Shown: positions 1 through 5,139 of the stretch, piece after piece
Layout of the letters: every line of letters starts with the position of its first letter
Position numbering within the stretch: the stretch's first letter is position 1
NCBI GenBank assembly: GCA_028288945.1
Contig: JAQGHH010000319.1
Span: 1 to 5,139, forward strand
Source of the DNA: Phycisphaerales bacterium
GTDB taxonomy: Bacteria; Planctomycetota; Phycisphaerae; Tepidisphaerales; Tepidisphaeraceae
Direction of reading: 5' to 3'
Length of the DNA: 5,139 nt
The notes under the pieces: generated by a model
The model's database searches: none
What the model was told of the DNA's origin: nothing
Seen by the model: only the letters and a program-made list of their open reading frames with translations
Program-made: the position numbers and the translations under genes

Positions 1-683
1 GAGCCGATGCCCGGCAGGCGGTAGTCATTTTTGCCGAGGGTGAACGCCTCGTTGACGGTCAGAAAGAACCACCCACCCGCCATCGACATCATCGAGTTCC
101 AGACGAGCCCGATCATGGCCGCCGGCACTTCCAGGAGCCGAAAGGTCTTCCACCCGCTCAGCCGCTGAATCGCGGCCACTTCCCGCAGCGGCTGCGGGAT
201 GCCGCGCAGGCTTCCATGAAAGCTGAAGGTCATGTTCCAGACCTGCGCCGTGAAGATCATGATGACGCAAGCCAGCTCGAGCCCGAGCTCGCTCGTCGGA
301 AACAGCCGCACCATGGCGAGCACCAGCCCCGGCAAAAACCCCAGCACGGGGATCGCCTGGAGCACGTCGAGCGCCGGCACCATGACCTTCTCCGCCCGAC
401 GGTTGTGGGCGGCGATCGTTCCGTAAACGAGAGTGAAAATGAGCGACAGAAAGTAGGCCGCGAACCCCCGGCTCAGGCTCATGAGCGTGTACTTGGGCAG
501 GACCCAGAGCGAAAGGCTGATGACCGTGGTCGGCGTATACGGAGTCGAAACCCGCCGGCCCATCATCACGAGCAGTCCGATGATCGACCCCGCGAACAGC
601 AGGAACACCAGATCCGCCACCAGGCCGGTCGGCGCTTTAAGTGCTTCGCGCACCCGCTTCGTATAAAACAACACCAACGGCAT
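1..683 (-). CDS. ABC transporter permease, NitT/TauT-like (N-terminal part, cut by left edge)
   Basis: This is the first 227 residues of an inner-membrane permease subunit; the gene continues past the left edge. It would form the channel of a solute importer working with an ATPase and a binding protein that are not in view. What I see: hydrophobic segments at about residues 24-42, 71-91, 103-125, 134-156 and 190-210. An EAA-type cytoplasmic loop (E168, A170, A171, G177, P187), which docks the ATPase in BPD_transp_1 (PF00528) permeases, lies at 168-187. Family-like stretches are VLQAIPVLGF, QVWNMTFSFH and GLVWNSMMSMAGGWFF. These resemble the large two-domain permeases of nitrate/sulfonate/taurine-type systems, which as I recall are about 550-600 aa with two such domains. 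The substrate cannot be told. The start is ATG 683, preceded by GGGAG at 690-694. The frame is open to an earlier ATG at 728 (15 more residues), but that ATG has no Shine-Dalgarno. It lies 141 nt after the phosphatase gene and need not share its transcript. Confidence 0.88.
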   Translation of the reverse strand, partial: MPLVLFYTKRVREALKAPTGLVADLVFLLFAGSIIGLLVMMGRRVSTPYTPTTVISLSLWVLPKYTLMSLSRGFAAYFLSLIFTLVYGTIAAHNRRAEKVMVPALDVLQAIPVLGFLPGLVLAMVRLFPTSELGLELACVIMIFTAQVWNMTFSFHGSLRGIPQPLREVAAIQRLSGWKTFRLLEVPAAMIGLVWNSMMSMAGGWFFLTVNEAFTLGKNDYRLPGIG

Positions 684-689
684 CAACTG

Positions 690-694
690 CTCCC
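690..694 (-). promoter_or_regulatory. Ribosome binding site deciding the permease start
   Basis: GGGAG on the minus strand ends 6 nt before the ATG at 683. The competing in-frame ATG at 728 is preceded only by a pyrimidine tract and a C run, so this site favours the shorter protein. Confidence 0.5.
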
Positions 695-738
695 GCACGG
701 ACCCCAAGTCCCGGGCGGATGGTAGCATGCCGGGGGGG

Positions 739-869
739 GAAGAAGGAAAAAGTGGAAAGTAAAAAGGCAAAAGTGGGATTGCAGTGACCGGCGGACGCAT
801 CCGCGCGATGGGACCTTCGCAATTTTACTTGCCAGCTTTTACTTTTTCCTTCTCACTTTTTCCTTCTTC
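739..869. repeat. Inverted pair of purine-rich 16-mers around the phosphatase 3' end
   Basis: GAAGAAGGAAAAAGTG occurs on the plus strand at 739-754 and again, perfectly, on the minus strand at 854-869, about 100 nt apart. Both copies run on into related runs of AAAGT/AAAAG (plus strand 755-777; minus strand 853-829). The right copy lies inside the last codons of the phosphatase gene and the left copy in the intergenic gap. The composition, A/G-rich on one strand in otherwise GC-rich DNA, stands out. From memory, similar AAAGT-type polypurine stretches are scattered between genes in some planctomycete-like genomes; this is not verified. The 100-nt loop makes a simple intrinsic terminator unlikely. 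The gap 684-824 holds nothing else I can name. Confidence 0.6.
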
Positions 870-2219
870 TTTCCCTTCGTCCTTCCGCGGATGGAGTTTG
901 TCATAGAGCCCCTGGATCGCTTCCAGCGGCTTATCGATGGCGGAGTCGGAGGGAGTGGTCCTTGTGATCGTCACCTTGCCGGCTTTGCTGCGGGTGAACT
1001 CGTGAAGGGTCTTGCCGTCGGTTCCCACGTAGCGGACGGTGGCCGCGTCCGGCGTCAGGTCGAAATGGACGAAGCCGTAGACGCTGCGCGAAAAGGGGCC
1101 GCGGTTATCGCGGATGAGCGGGTGGGAATGTGCGCCGCCGCCTCCGGCAATCACGAACGATTCCTTCCAACCCGTGATCTCCAGGTGCTGCAGATTGTGC
1201 TCGTGGCCGCAGAGATAGAAATCCACGTGCTCTTTCTCAAAGAGCGCGCCCCAATCCCTTTGCAATAGGCCGTTGTCCGCGGCCACTCCGTTGCTGAACA
1301 GCGGATGGTGCGCCACGCAAATCGTCCATGCCGCCCGCGGCCGGGCCAACTCCTCGGCGAGAAATGTTTTCTGCAGGGCCCATTCAACGGGAGTGAGCAC
1401 CTGCTTGTCGCTGTCCAGGATAATCACGGTCGCCAGCGGCTCCTTCGCCGGCAGGTCGATCCGATACCACCGCCCCGGCAATTTCCACCGCGACTCCGGA
1501 TGCTGCTTCGCGTACGCCAGCTCGACGAGGTATTTATTCTGGTCGTAGTCATGATTTCCCAGCGCGCCGTAGAACGGAAAATCGAGCCGCGTGGCATCGT
1601 ACATTTTTTCAAACATCGTCTGCCACGTCGGGTCATCCACGCTCGCGAGCGGGCCATAAAAATTGTCGCCCGCGGACAAGAGCCCGGCGAACGGCGCTTT
1701 CTGAGCCACGACGTAATCGGCCATTGCGTCCGCTACGGTCTTTTGCGCAGATTTCGCCTCGCCCCAGTCGCCCATTGCGAGCAAATTCAGCTCCCGTTCA
1801 GGCCGAGTCGCCGGCCCGATGGGACGGGTGGCCAGACCTTGCGAAGACGGCGCAGATGCCGGCGACGGTGCCGCGCCGGGTGCCTCGCAAGCCGTTTGCA
1901 ACCGCGCGGCTCCAGTTCCCTCTCCCTCGTACTCGGGGGAGAGGGTTAGGGTGAGGGGCCGAGCGTAGGTTTGCGCTCGACGCGCAACATAGATATCAGA
2001 TGTGCTTGTAGGGTCCGCACTACGGACGGCCGTCGCGCTGCTGACGGGATAACGGTCCGCACTGCGGACCCTACGGGAAGCGTCGTGCAATCCAAGCGTC
2101 CCTACGCCCGGCCCCTCACCCCTGCCCTCTCCCCCGAGTACGAGGGAGAGGGAGAATGCCGCCGCGATCAATACAGGCGCGAACCAATAGGAGGCCCGAT
2201 TCGAGGATAAAAACTTCAC
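825..2219 (-). CDS. Secreted metallophosphoesterase, purple/tartrate-resistant acid phosphatase-like, with repeat-expanded leader
   Basis: A 464-residue calcineurin-like (PF00149) hydrolase of the purple acid phosphatase type; it should cleave phosphomonoesters with a dinuclear metal centre outside the cytoplasmic membrane. The conserved motifs are all visible: GDWG (150-153), GDNFY (184-188, with the tyrosine typical of purple phosphatases), GNHDY (221-225), AHHP (303-306) and GHEHNLQ (338-344). The last closely resembles mammalian TRAP (ACP5). The start is GTG, preceded at 8 nt by AGGAAGGAG and overlapping the upstream stop as GTGA. The leader has K2 and R8, then a hydrophobic run at 10-29. 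Residues 23-101 come entirely from a nested repeat element (1917-2153), so about 80 residues with no family likeness separate leader and enzyme. Residues 102-142 are an Ala/Pro/Ser-rich linker. The catalytic domain ends near 420, followed by a Lys/Glu-rich tail (446-464) made by purine-rich repeats. Substrate unknown. A TTG at residue 107 is a poor alternative start because it would remove the leader. Confidence 0.88.
   Translation of the reverse strand: MKFLSSNRASYWFAPVLIAAAFSLSLVLGGEGRGEGPGVGTLGLHDASRRVRSADRYPVSSATAVRSADPTSTSDIYVARRAQTYARPLTLTLSPEYEGEGTGAARLQTACEAPGAAPSPASAPSSQGLATRPIGPATRPERELNLLAMGDWGEAKSAQKTVADAMADYVVAQKAPFAGLLSAGDNFYGPLASVDDPTWQTMFEKMYDATRLDFPFYGALGNHDYDQNKYLVELAYAKQHPESRWKLPGRWYRIDLPAKEPLATVIILDSDKQVLTPVEWALQKTFLAEELARPRAAWTICVAHHPLFSNGVAADNGLLQRDWGALFEKEHVDFYLCGHEHNLQHLEITGWKESFVIAGGGGAHSHPLIRDNRGPFSRSVYGFVHFDLTPDAATVRYVGTDGKTLHEFTRSKAGKVTITRTTPSDSAIDKPLEAIQGLYDKLHPRKDEGKEEGKSEKEKVKAGK
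841..868. repeat. Two tandem 14-bp pyrimidine-rich units
   Basis: ACTTTTTCCTTCTC (841-854) is followed directly by ACTTTTTCCTTCTT (855-868), 13 of 14 bases identical. On the coding (minus) strand they encode part of the charged tail of the phosphatase. The unit length is not a multiple of three, so the repeat does not give a repeated peptide and a change in copy number would shift the frame of the tail. Confidence 0.6.
1917..1969 (+). repeat. Outer arm 1 of the nested repeat
   Basis: The arm begins with its own hairpin: CCCTCTCCC (1918-1926), a 10-nt loop, then GGGAGAGGG (1937-1945). It continues through a G-rich stretch to GCGTAGG at 1963-1969. On the coding strand it gives the peptide PLTLTLSPEYEGEG (residues 88-101), a signature I recall seeing as spurious repeat-derived peptide in many unrelated bacterial proteins. 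Confidence 0.7.
2008..2074. repeat. Inner inverted pair (GTAGGGTCCGCA family)
   Basis: GTAGGGTCCGCACTACGGAC (2008-2027) faces its reverse complement at 2055-2074, with 2 mismatches in 20 and a 27-nt spacer. Each copy is itself nearly palindromic (GTCCGCA...TGCGGAC), which is why the peptide VRSAD appears twice in the protein, at residues 51-55 and 65-69. I recall GTAGGGTCCGC-type repeats as common in planctomycete genomes; this was not checked. Confidence 0.65.
2101..2153 (-). repeat. Outer arm 2 of the nested repeat
   Basis: Reverse complement of arm 1 with four differences, three of them clustered just after the hairpin (TTA in arm 1, CAG here) and one near the inner end. It carries the same 9-bp stem hairpin. 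In the phosphatase frame it encodes SLSLVLGGEGRGEG from residue 23, so it follows directly on the native hydrophobic leader. Confidence 0.7.
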
Positions 2220-3787
2220 TCCCCACGCTCCTTCCTCTGCCCGCCCCCCGGCACGTTATGGTCCACCCCCACCTCCGGCGGCTGCCCCAACCCCGCCGGG
2301 ACTTCCTGACCATTTTTCTCAAACAACACCGCCAACCCACCGACGCACTGAAACCGGTCCTTCTCCACAGCGAATTGCTTCGACCACGCCAGCAGCGGGT
2401 CGAGCCGATGCAGCCGCTTGTCATGCGGGAACGACCAGATGATCCAATACCGCTTCCACGGAATGCGATCCGCGGCGTCCATGTCCCCTCTCACCCGCGC
2501 ATCGCCGGCCGGCCAGTAACACGCGAACTCACGCTGCTCGAATGCATAAATCCCGTCATCCGCCCGGATGTGCTCGCGGAGGTACGCGGCGACGGGCCGC
2601 AAATGCCCGCGATTGCGCGGGACCAGCAGATGCAGGCCCGACCAGTACGCCGCGATTGCCAGCATGTACCCCGTCGGGACCCATCCCCAAGGCCCGATGT
2701 ATTTCGCCAGTCCTTCAAACGCGCATCGTAACCCGATCGTCGCCAGCAACAGCACGGGCGCCGCGAGAAACGTGGAAAGCCGCGCCCCGTCGAACGGATA
2801 CCGGTGTGCCGCGGCGGCCAGGATCGCCATCCCGATCGGCCCCGCCACGATCCCCGGCATCTGTTCCTTTCCCGCACGCACAAGCCAAATGATCCCGACG
2901 ACCATCGCCACCAGCACCACCGGACCCGCAGCGGGGGCGGCATAATTCGCCAGCGAATGCGTCTGATGCAAAAACCACCGCGGAATCGACAGCGGGTGAT
3001 GAAAATCCACAAACGCATCGTTCCAGTAACTCACCAAATACGCATCCCGCTGCGCCTTCACCGACGCCATCAAAACCTTCAGGAACGACGCGCCCACTGG
3101 AAGATTGCAAAGCAGGTAAATCCCGCCACCGCGCAGGCTCCGCCCCACGACGGCGGGCAATAGTGAAAGGCTGATGGCCGCAAAGACCAGCACGGCGGGG
3201 TAGGAGAACCAGACCGCCACGGTCGCAACGCCGGAAACCCAGGCCAGCCGGCGGGCCGCGGACAGATTCGGCCGCGCGCCGACGCCGAGCAGAAGCAGCA
3301 AGACGGCCGTAAACGCGTCCGTCCCGTACTGCTTCACCTCGACCGTATGCCGAATGAGATTATCCGACAGCGCAAAGCAAAAGACCGCGACGATATCCCA
3401 GGGCGACCCCGCGACTCGCCGGGCGAGCAGCGCAAATAGCAGCACGGACGCAATTCCACAAGCCACCGGCAACGATCGCAACGCCAATTCCGTCCCGCCA
3501 AAGAGCTTGAAAATCCCGCGCTCCGCCAGCAAAAACATCGGCGGCGCGGCCTGCTCGTAATCCAACCTCCCCATCAATTCCCCCGCGGTGTGATTGCGAA
3601 TATTCAACACCAGCGAGGCTTCGTCCTGCCAATACGAGCGATTGGCCGCGTACTGCGCCACCCGGCAGCCGATTCCGGCGACAATCGCCAACAGCAACAG
3701 CACCGCCCGGACGCGCGGAGACAACCGCGCTTCCGCCGATGATCCCAGGGCAAGATGCCGCGTGTTCAGGTAATCAATCTGGCTCAC
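2216..3787 (-). CDS. Integral membrane glycosyltransferase, GT-C fold (ArnT/PMT_2-like)
   Basis: A 523-residue multi-pass membrane protein, probably a glycosyltransferase that takes a sugar from a polyprenyl-phosphate carrier and transfers it on the outer face of the cytoplasmic membrane. Visible support: a first membrane segment at about 27-46, followed by SYWQDEASL (51-59). Its Asp-Glu pair (D55, E56) is in the first outer loop, where GT-C enzymes of the PMT/ArnT class carry their catalytic acidic residue. Further hydrophobic segments lie near 104-123, 128-142, 158-170, 182-212, 222-243, 284-304, 309-327, 337-352 and 372-388. The stretch YPFDGARLSTFLAAPVLLL (330-348) is typical of this superfamily. 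A soluble region of about 130 residues follows, presumably outside the membrane. Donor and acceptor are unknown. The start is GTG 3787 with GGAG 6 nt upstream; a TTG at 3805 would add six residues but has a weaker site. Its stop overlaps the phosphatase start, so the two form an operon. It is divergent from the epimerase operon. Confidence 0.82.
   Translation of the reverse strand: MSQIDYLNTRHLALGSSAEARLSPRVRAVLLLLAIVAGIGCRVAQYAANRSYWQDEASLVLNIRNHTAGELMGRLDYEQAAPPMFLLAERGIFKLFGGTELALRSLPVACGIASVLLFALLARRVAGSPWDIVAVFCFALSDNLIRHTVEVKQYGTDAFTAVLLLLLGVGARPNLSAARRLAWVSGVATVAVWFSYPAVLVFAAISLSLLPAVVGRSLRGGGIYLLCNLPVGASFLKVLMASVKAQRDAYLVSYWNDAFVDFHHPLSIPRWFLHQTHSLANYAAPAAGPVVLVAMVVGIIWLVRAGKEQMPGIVAGPIGMAILAAAAHRYPFDGARLSTFLAAPVLLLATIGLRCAFEGLAKYIGPWGWVPTGYMLAIAAYWSGLHLLVPRNRGHLRPVAAYLREHIRADDGIYAFEQREFACYWPAGDARVRGDMDAADRIPWKRYWIIWSFPHDKRLHRLDPLLAWSKQFAVEKDRFQCVGGLAVLFEKNGQEVPAGLGQPPEVGVDHNVPGGGQRKERGE
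2228..2236 (-). promoter_or_regulatory. Ribosome binding site of the phosphatase gene
   Basis: AGGAAGGAG lies within the last codons of the glycosyltransferase gene, 8 nt before the GTG at 2219. Together with the GTGA overlap it supports this start and translational coupling of the two genes. Confidence 0.7.
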
Positions 3788-3793
3788 TAGCTG

Positions 3794-3797
3794 CTCC
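3794..3797 (-). promoter_or_regulatory. Ribosome binding site deciding the glycosyltransferase start
   Basis: GGAG on the minus strand sits 6 nt before GTG 3787. The upstream in-frame alternative, TTG 3805, is preceded only by AGG in a poor context, and there is no ATG before the in-frame stop at 3821-3823. Confidence 0.5.
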
Positions 3798-3822
3798 GAA
3801 ATCAAAGGCGGCCTATTCCATC

Positions 3823-3850
3823 ATTACAGCAGACGTGAGTGCAAAGTCCA
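3823..3850 (-). promoter_or_regulatory. Candidate extended -10 promoter of the glycosyltransferase-phosphatase operon
   Basis: On the minus strand TGGACT (3850-3845) and TGTAAT (3828-3823) are 16 nt apart. The -10 matches TATAAT at 5 of 6 bases and is directly preceded by TGC, an extended -10. The -35 matches TTGACA at 4 of 6. Transcription would begin near 3816, leaving a short leader of about 28 nt that contains the GGAG site. This is a match to the general sigma-70 consensus only. Confidence 0.4.
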
Positions 3851-3874
3851 TCGGTACGGGTAGCGCCATCCCGC

Positions 3875-3903
3875 TTTACCTTACACCCTCCCGTTCTTAT
3901 CCT
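3875..3903 (+). promoter_or_regulatory. Candidate promoter of the epimerase operon, nearly leaderless
   Basis: TTTACC (3875-3880) and TATCCT (3898-3903) are separated by exactly 17 nt; each matches 4 of 6 consensus bases. The -10 ends 6 nt before ATG 3910, so transcription would start at or next to the start codon. This agrees with the absence of a Shine-Dalgarno sequence there. Both boxes are weak, so this is a hypothesis. Confidence 0.33.
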
Positions 3904-3909
3904 CGCCGC

Positions 3910-4890
3910 ATGGCCAAGCGCTTCCTTATCACCGGCGGGGCGGGGTTCATCGGGTCGCACCTCGCGGAGCGGCTGGTGCGCGACGGGCACCACGTCGTCG
4001 CGCTCGATGACCTTTCCACCGGCTCGCTCCGCAATCTCGCGGGCCTGGTCGGGCGGGCGGAGTTCCAGCTCGTTCGCGGGTCGGTCGAGGACGAAGCGAC
4101 CGTCAACATTCTCCTCAGCCAGTGCGACGCGGTGTTTCACCTGGCTTCAGCCGTCGGCGTGCAATTGATTGTGGATGAGCCCGTCCGCACCATCCGCACC
4201 ACCATCCGCGGCACCGAGGTCGTGCTGGAAGCGGCCAACAAATACGGCCGGCCGGTCCTCATCACCAGCTCGTCCGAAGTCTACGGCAAAGGGATCCGCG
4301 TCCCGTTCAGCGAAGATGACGATGTCGTGATGGGCTCCACCCGCCATAGCCGCTGGTGCTACGCGTACAGCAAAGGGATCGACGAGTTTCTGGGCCTGGC
4401 GTACCACAAGCAGTACGGCCTGGCGGTGCGGATCGTCCGATTGTTCAATACCGTCGGGCCGCGGCAGGTGGGCATGTACGGGATGGTGCTCCCGCGCTTT
4501 GTGGCCGCGGCACTCAAGCATGAGCCGCTCCAGGTGTATGGCGACGGAAAGCAGACGCGCTGCTTCTGCCACGTGGGCGATGTCGTCGACGCCCTGGTCC
4601 GTCTGATCGACGCGCCCGCGGCAGTCGGGCAGGTTTTCAATCTCGGGAGCGACGAGGAGACTTCCATCAACGATCTGGCCCAGCGCGTCATCAAGCTCGC
4701 GGGCTCGCGCAGCGTCGTGGAGCATCTTTCGTACGAGGCCGCGTACGGCCAACAGTTCGACGATATGGCCCGCCGGGTGCCGAAGCTCGACAAGATCCGA
4801 TCGGTCATCCCCTTCAATCCCAAACTGAATCTCGATCAGATCATTCGCGCCGTCATCGAAGAGAAGCAAGCCGAGGCGGGTCCGCAATGA
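3910..4890 (+). CDS. NAD-dependent sugar-nucleotide epimerase/dehydratase (extended SDR)
   Basis: A 326-residue cytoplasmic enzyme of the extended short-chain dehydrogenase/reductase family (PF01370), acting on an NDP-sugar for surface-glycan synthesis. What I see: the Rossmann NAD-binding motif TGGAGFIGS (8-16); an acidic D33-D34 after the second strand, as in NAD-preferring members; FHLAS (76-80); the catalytic SSSEVYG (120-126); and the YxxxK pair Y151/K155 in YAYSK. The FNTVGPRQ (179-186), YGMVLPRF (190-197) and VYGDGKQTRCFCHVGDVV (209-226) stretches follow. The Ser-Glu active-site pair resembles UDP-glucuronate decarboxylases and 4,6-dehydratases as well as 4-epimerases, so the exact reaction (UDP-glucose 4-epimerase, dehydratase or decarboxylase) is left open. 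Length is normal for the family. I chose ATG 3910 because it puts the GxxGxxG motif at the N-terminus. The frame is open back to 3739, but that extension overlaps the divergent gene and has no family likeness. There is no Shine-Dalgarno. The next gene overlaps its stop as ATGA. Confidence 0.92.
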   Translation: MAKRFLITGGAGFIGSHLAERLVRDGHHVVALDDLSTGSLRNLAGLVGRAEFQLVRGSVEDEATVNILLSQCDAVFHLASAVGVQLIVDEPVRTIRTTIRGTEVVLEAANKYGRPVLITSSSEVYGKGIRVPFSEDDDVVMGSTRHSRWCYAYSKGIDEFLGLAYHKQYGLAVRIVRLFNTVGPRQVGMYGMVLPRFVAAALKHEPLQVYGDGKQTRCFCHVGDVVDALVRLIDAPAAVGQVFNLGSDEETSINDLAQRVIKLAGSRSVVEHLSYEAAYGQQFDDMARRVPKLDKIRSVIPFNPKLNLDQIIRAVIEEKQAEAGPQ

Positions 4891-5139
4891 GCAGGCGGAA
4901 TGCCGCCGAGGCACACAATGAATTTCGCGCGGGCAAAACCGACGCGAAAGCCTCGGAGGGCAACCAGTGGCCGAACGCCCGCGTGTTGCTAGCGCTCGTG
5001 ATACTTGGGGTGCTGGCACGGTTCGCGATCGCCGCGTGCTCGTGGGGGACGAGCGACACGCTCAGCTTCAACCGCTTCGCGTGGAGCATCGAGGGGAAGG
5101 GAATTCTCGAGACATACCGGGCCGATTCTGAGTTCAATC
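4887..5139 (+). CDS. Probable multi-pass membrane sugar transferase (N-terminal part, cut by right edge)
   Basis: Only 84 residues are in the window. A hydrophilic N-terminal stretch (1-31) is followed by one clear membrane segment at about 33-50 (VLLALVILGVLARFAIAA). An outer loop then reads WGTSDTLSFNRFAWSIEGKGILETYR and ends at DSEFN. This order (a first membrane helix, then an acidic residue in a loop with an aromatic-rich helix, a 'G-ILETYR' stretch and F-N) resembles the first loop of bacterial GT-C or GT87-like mannosyl/glucosyl transferases. In those the next residues are usually HPPL, which would fall just past the edge. The family call is therefore inference from a fragment. The start ATG overlaps the epimerase stop (ATGA), with GAGG about 10 nt upstream, so the two are probably co-transcribed and coupled. 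There is no similarity that I can see to the other membrane transferase beyond general architecture. Confidence 0.7.
   Translation, partial: MSRRNAAEAHNEFRAGKTDAKASEGNQWPNARVLLALVILGVLARFAIAACSWGTSDTLSFNRFAWSIEGKGILETYRADSEFN

Larger units (their letters stand above)
1917..2153. mobile_element. 237-bp nested inverted-repeat element (REPIN/MITE-like) inside the phosphatase leader
   Basis: Two 53-bp arms in opposite orientation (1917-1969 and 2101-2153, 49 of 53 bases identical) enclose a 131-bp core. Inside the core is a second, unrelated inverted pair of 20-mers (2008-2027 and 2055-2074, 18 of 20 identical). The whole block is 237 bp, exactly 79 codons, and is open in the phosphatase frame. 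There is no transposase gene and I see no clear target duplication at its ends. The head-to-head doublet arrangement is like REP doublets (REPINs), which are moved in trans by RAYT-type transposases; that link is inference. It could also be several separate repeat insertions at one place. Confidence 0.65.

Noticed and set aside
216..725. A 169-codon plus-strand frame opposite the permease
   Set aside because: Its product is His/Arg/Gln-rich with no domain, whereas the minus strand here encodes clear membrane segments and the EAA loop of an ABC permease.
791..804. A small hairpin (GCGGA, CGCA loop, TCCGC) as a terminator after the phosphatase
   Set aside because: The stem is only 5 bp and no T-run follows it directly on the minus strand, so it does not meet the form of an intrinsic terminator.
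1917..2153. CRISPR array or riboswitch as the explanation of the repeats
   Set aside because: The copies are inverted rather than direct, number two per family, and lie inside an open coding frame without regular spacers.
1917..2153. Phosphatase gene as a pseudogene broken by the insertion
   Set aside because: The insertion is a multiple of three, contains no stop in frame, and all catalytic motifs downstream are intact.
3739..3909. An N-terminal extension of the epimerase by 57 codons
   Set aside because: It overlaps the divergent glycosyltransferase gene, shows no family likeness and would put the NAD-binding motif at residue 65 instead of residue 8.
4147..5019. A 290-codon open frame on the minus strand across the epimerase gene
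   Set aside because: It is antisense to the conserved epimerase and enters the next gene. Its Arg/Asp/His-rich product has no recognisable domain; long antisense frames are expected in GC-rich coding DNA.

Overview
The window is GC-rich DNA from a bacterium with an envelope. The organism cannot be fixed from sequence alone. The short interspersed repeats at about 1917-2153 (one encoding 'PLTLTLSPEYEGEG', the other 'VRSADP'), the non-ATG starts and the large membrane glycosyltransferases remind me of Planctomycetota, perhaps Phycisphaerae. That is recall and inference, held at moderate to low confidence.

Layout. Three genes lie on the minus strand and two on the plus strand, around a divergent intergenic region at 3788-3909. 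Minus strand, in order of transcription: a GT-C type (ArnT/PMT_2-like) membrane glycosyltransferase (3787-2216), then a secreted purple-acid-phosphatase-like metallophosphoesterase (2219-825) joined to it by a 4-nt GTGA stop/start overlap. After a 141-nt gap comes an ABC-transporter permease of the large NitT/TauT-like type, which runs off the left edge (683 to 1). Plus strand: an NAD-dependent sugar-nucleotide epimerase/dehydratase (3910-4890), then a second probable multi-pass sugar transferase joined by an ATGA overlap and cut by the right edge (4887-5139).

How the genes fit together. The divergent pair of operons looks like part of a surface-glycan locus. The SDR enzyme would make or modify an NDP-sugar in the cytoplasm. 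The two membrane proteins would transfer sugars from lipid carriers on the outer face of the cytoplasmic membrane. The phosphatase would act outside the membrane on an unknown phosphoester. Candidate divergent promoters sit between the operons; the plus-strand one would give a nearly leaderless transcript for the epimerase.

The most unusual feature is a 237-bp nested inverted-repeat element, a doublet of one repeat family enclosing a doublet of another. It sits in frame (exactly 79 codons) inside the signal-peptide region of the phosphatase gene. The gene stays open, and the repeat now supplies the second half of the hydrophobic leader core. A second, unrelated polypurine/polypyrimidine repeat pair flanks the 3' end of the same gene and encodes its lysine-rich tail. 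I found no RNA gene, CRISPR array, transposase or obvious defence system.
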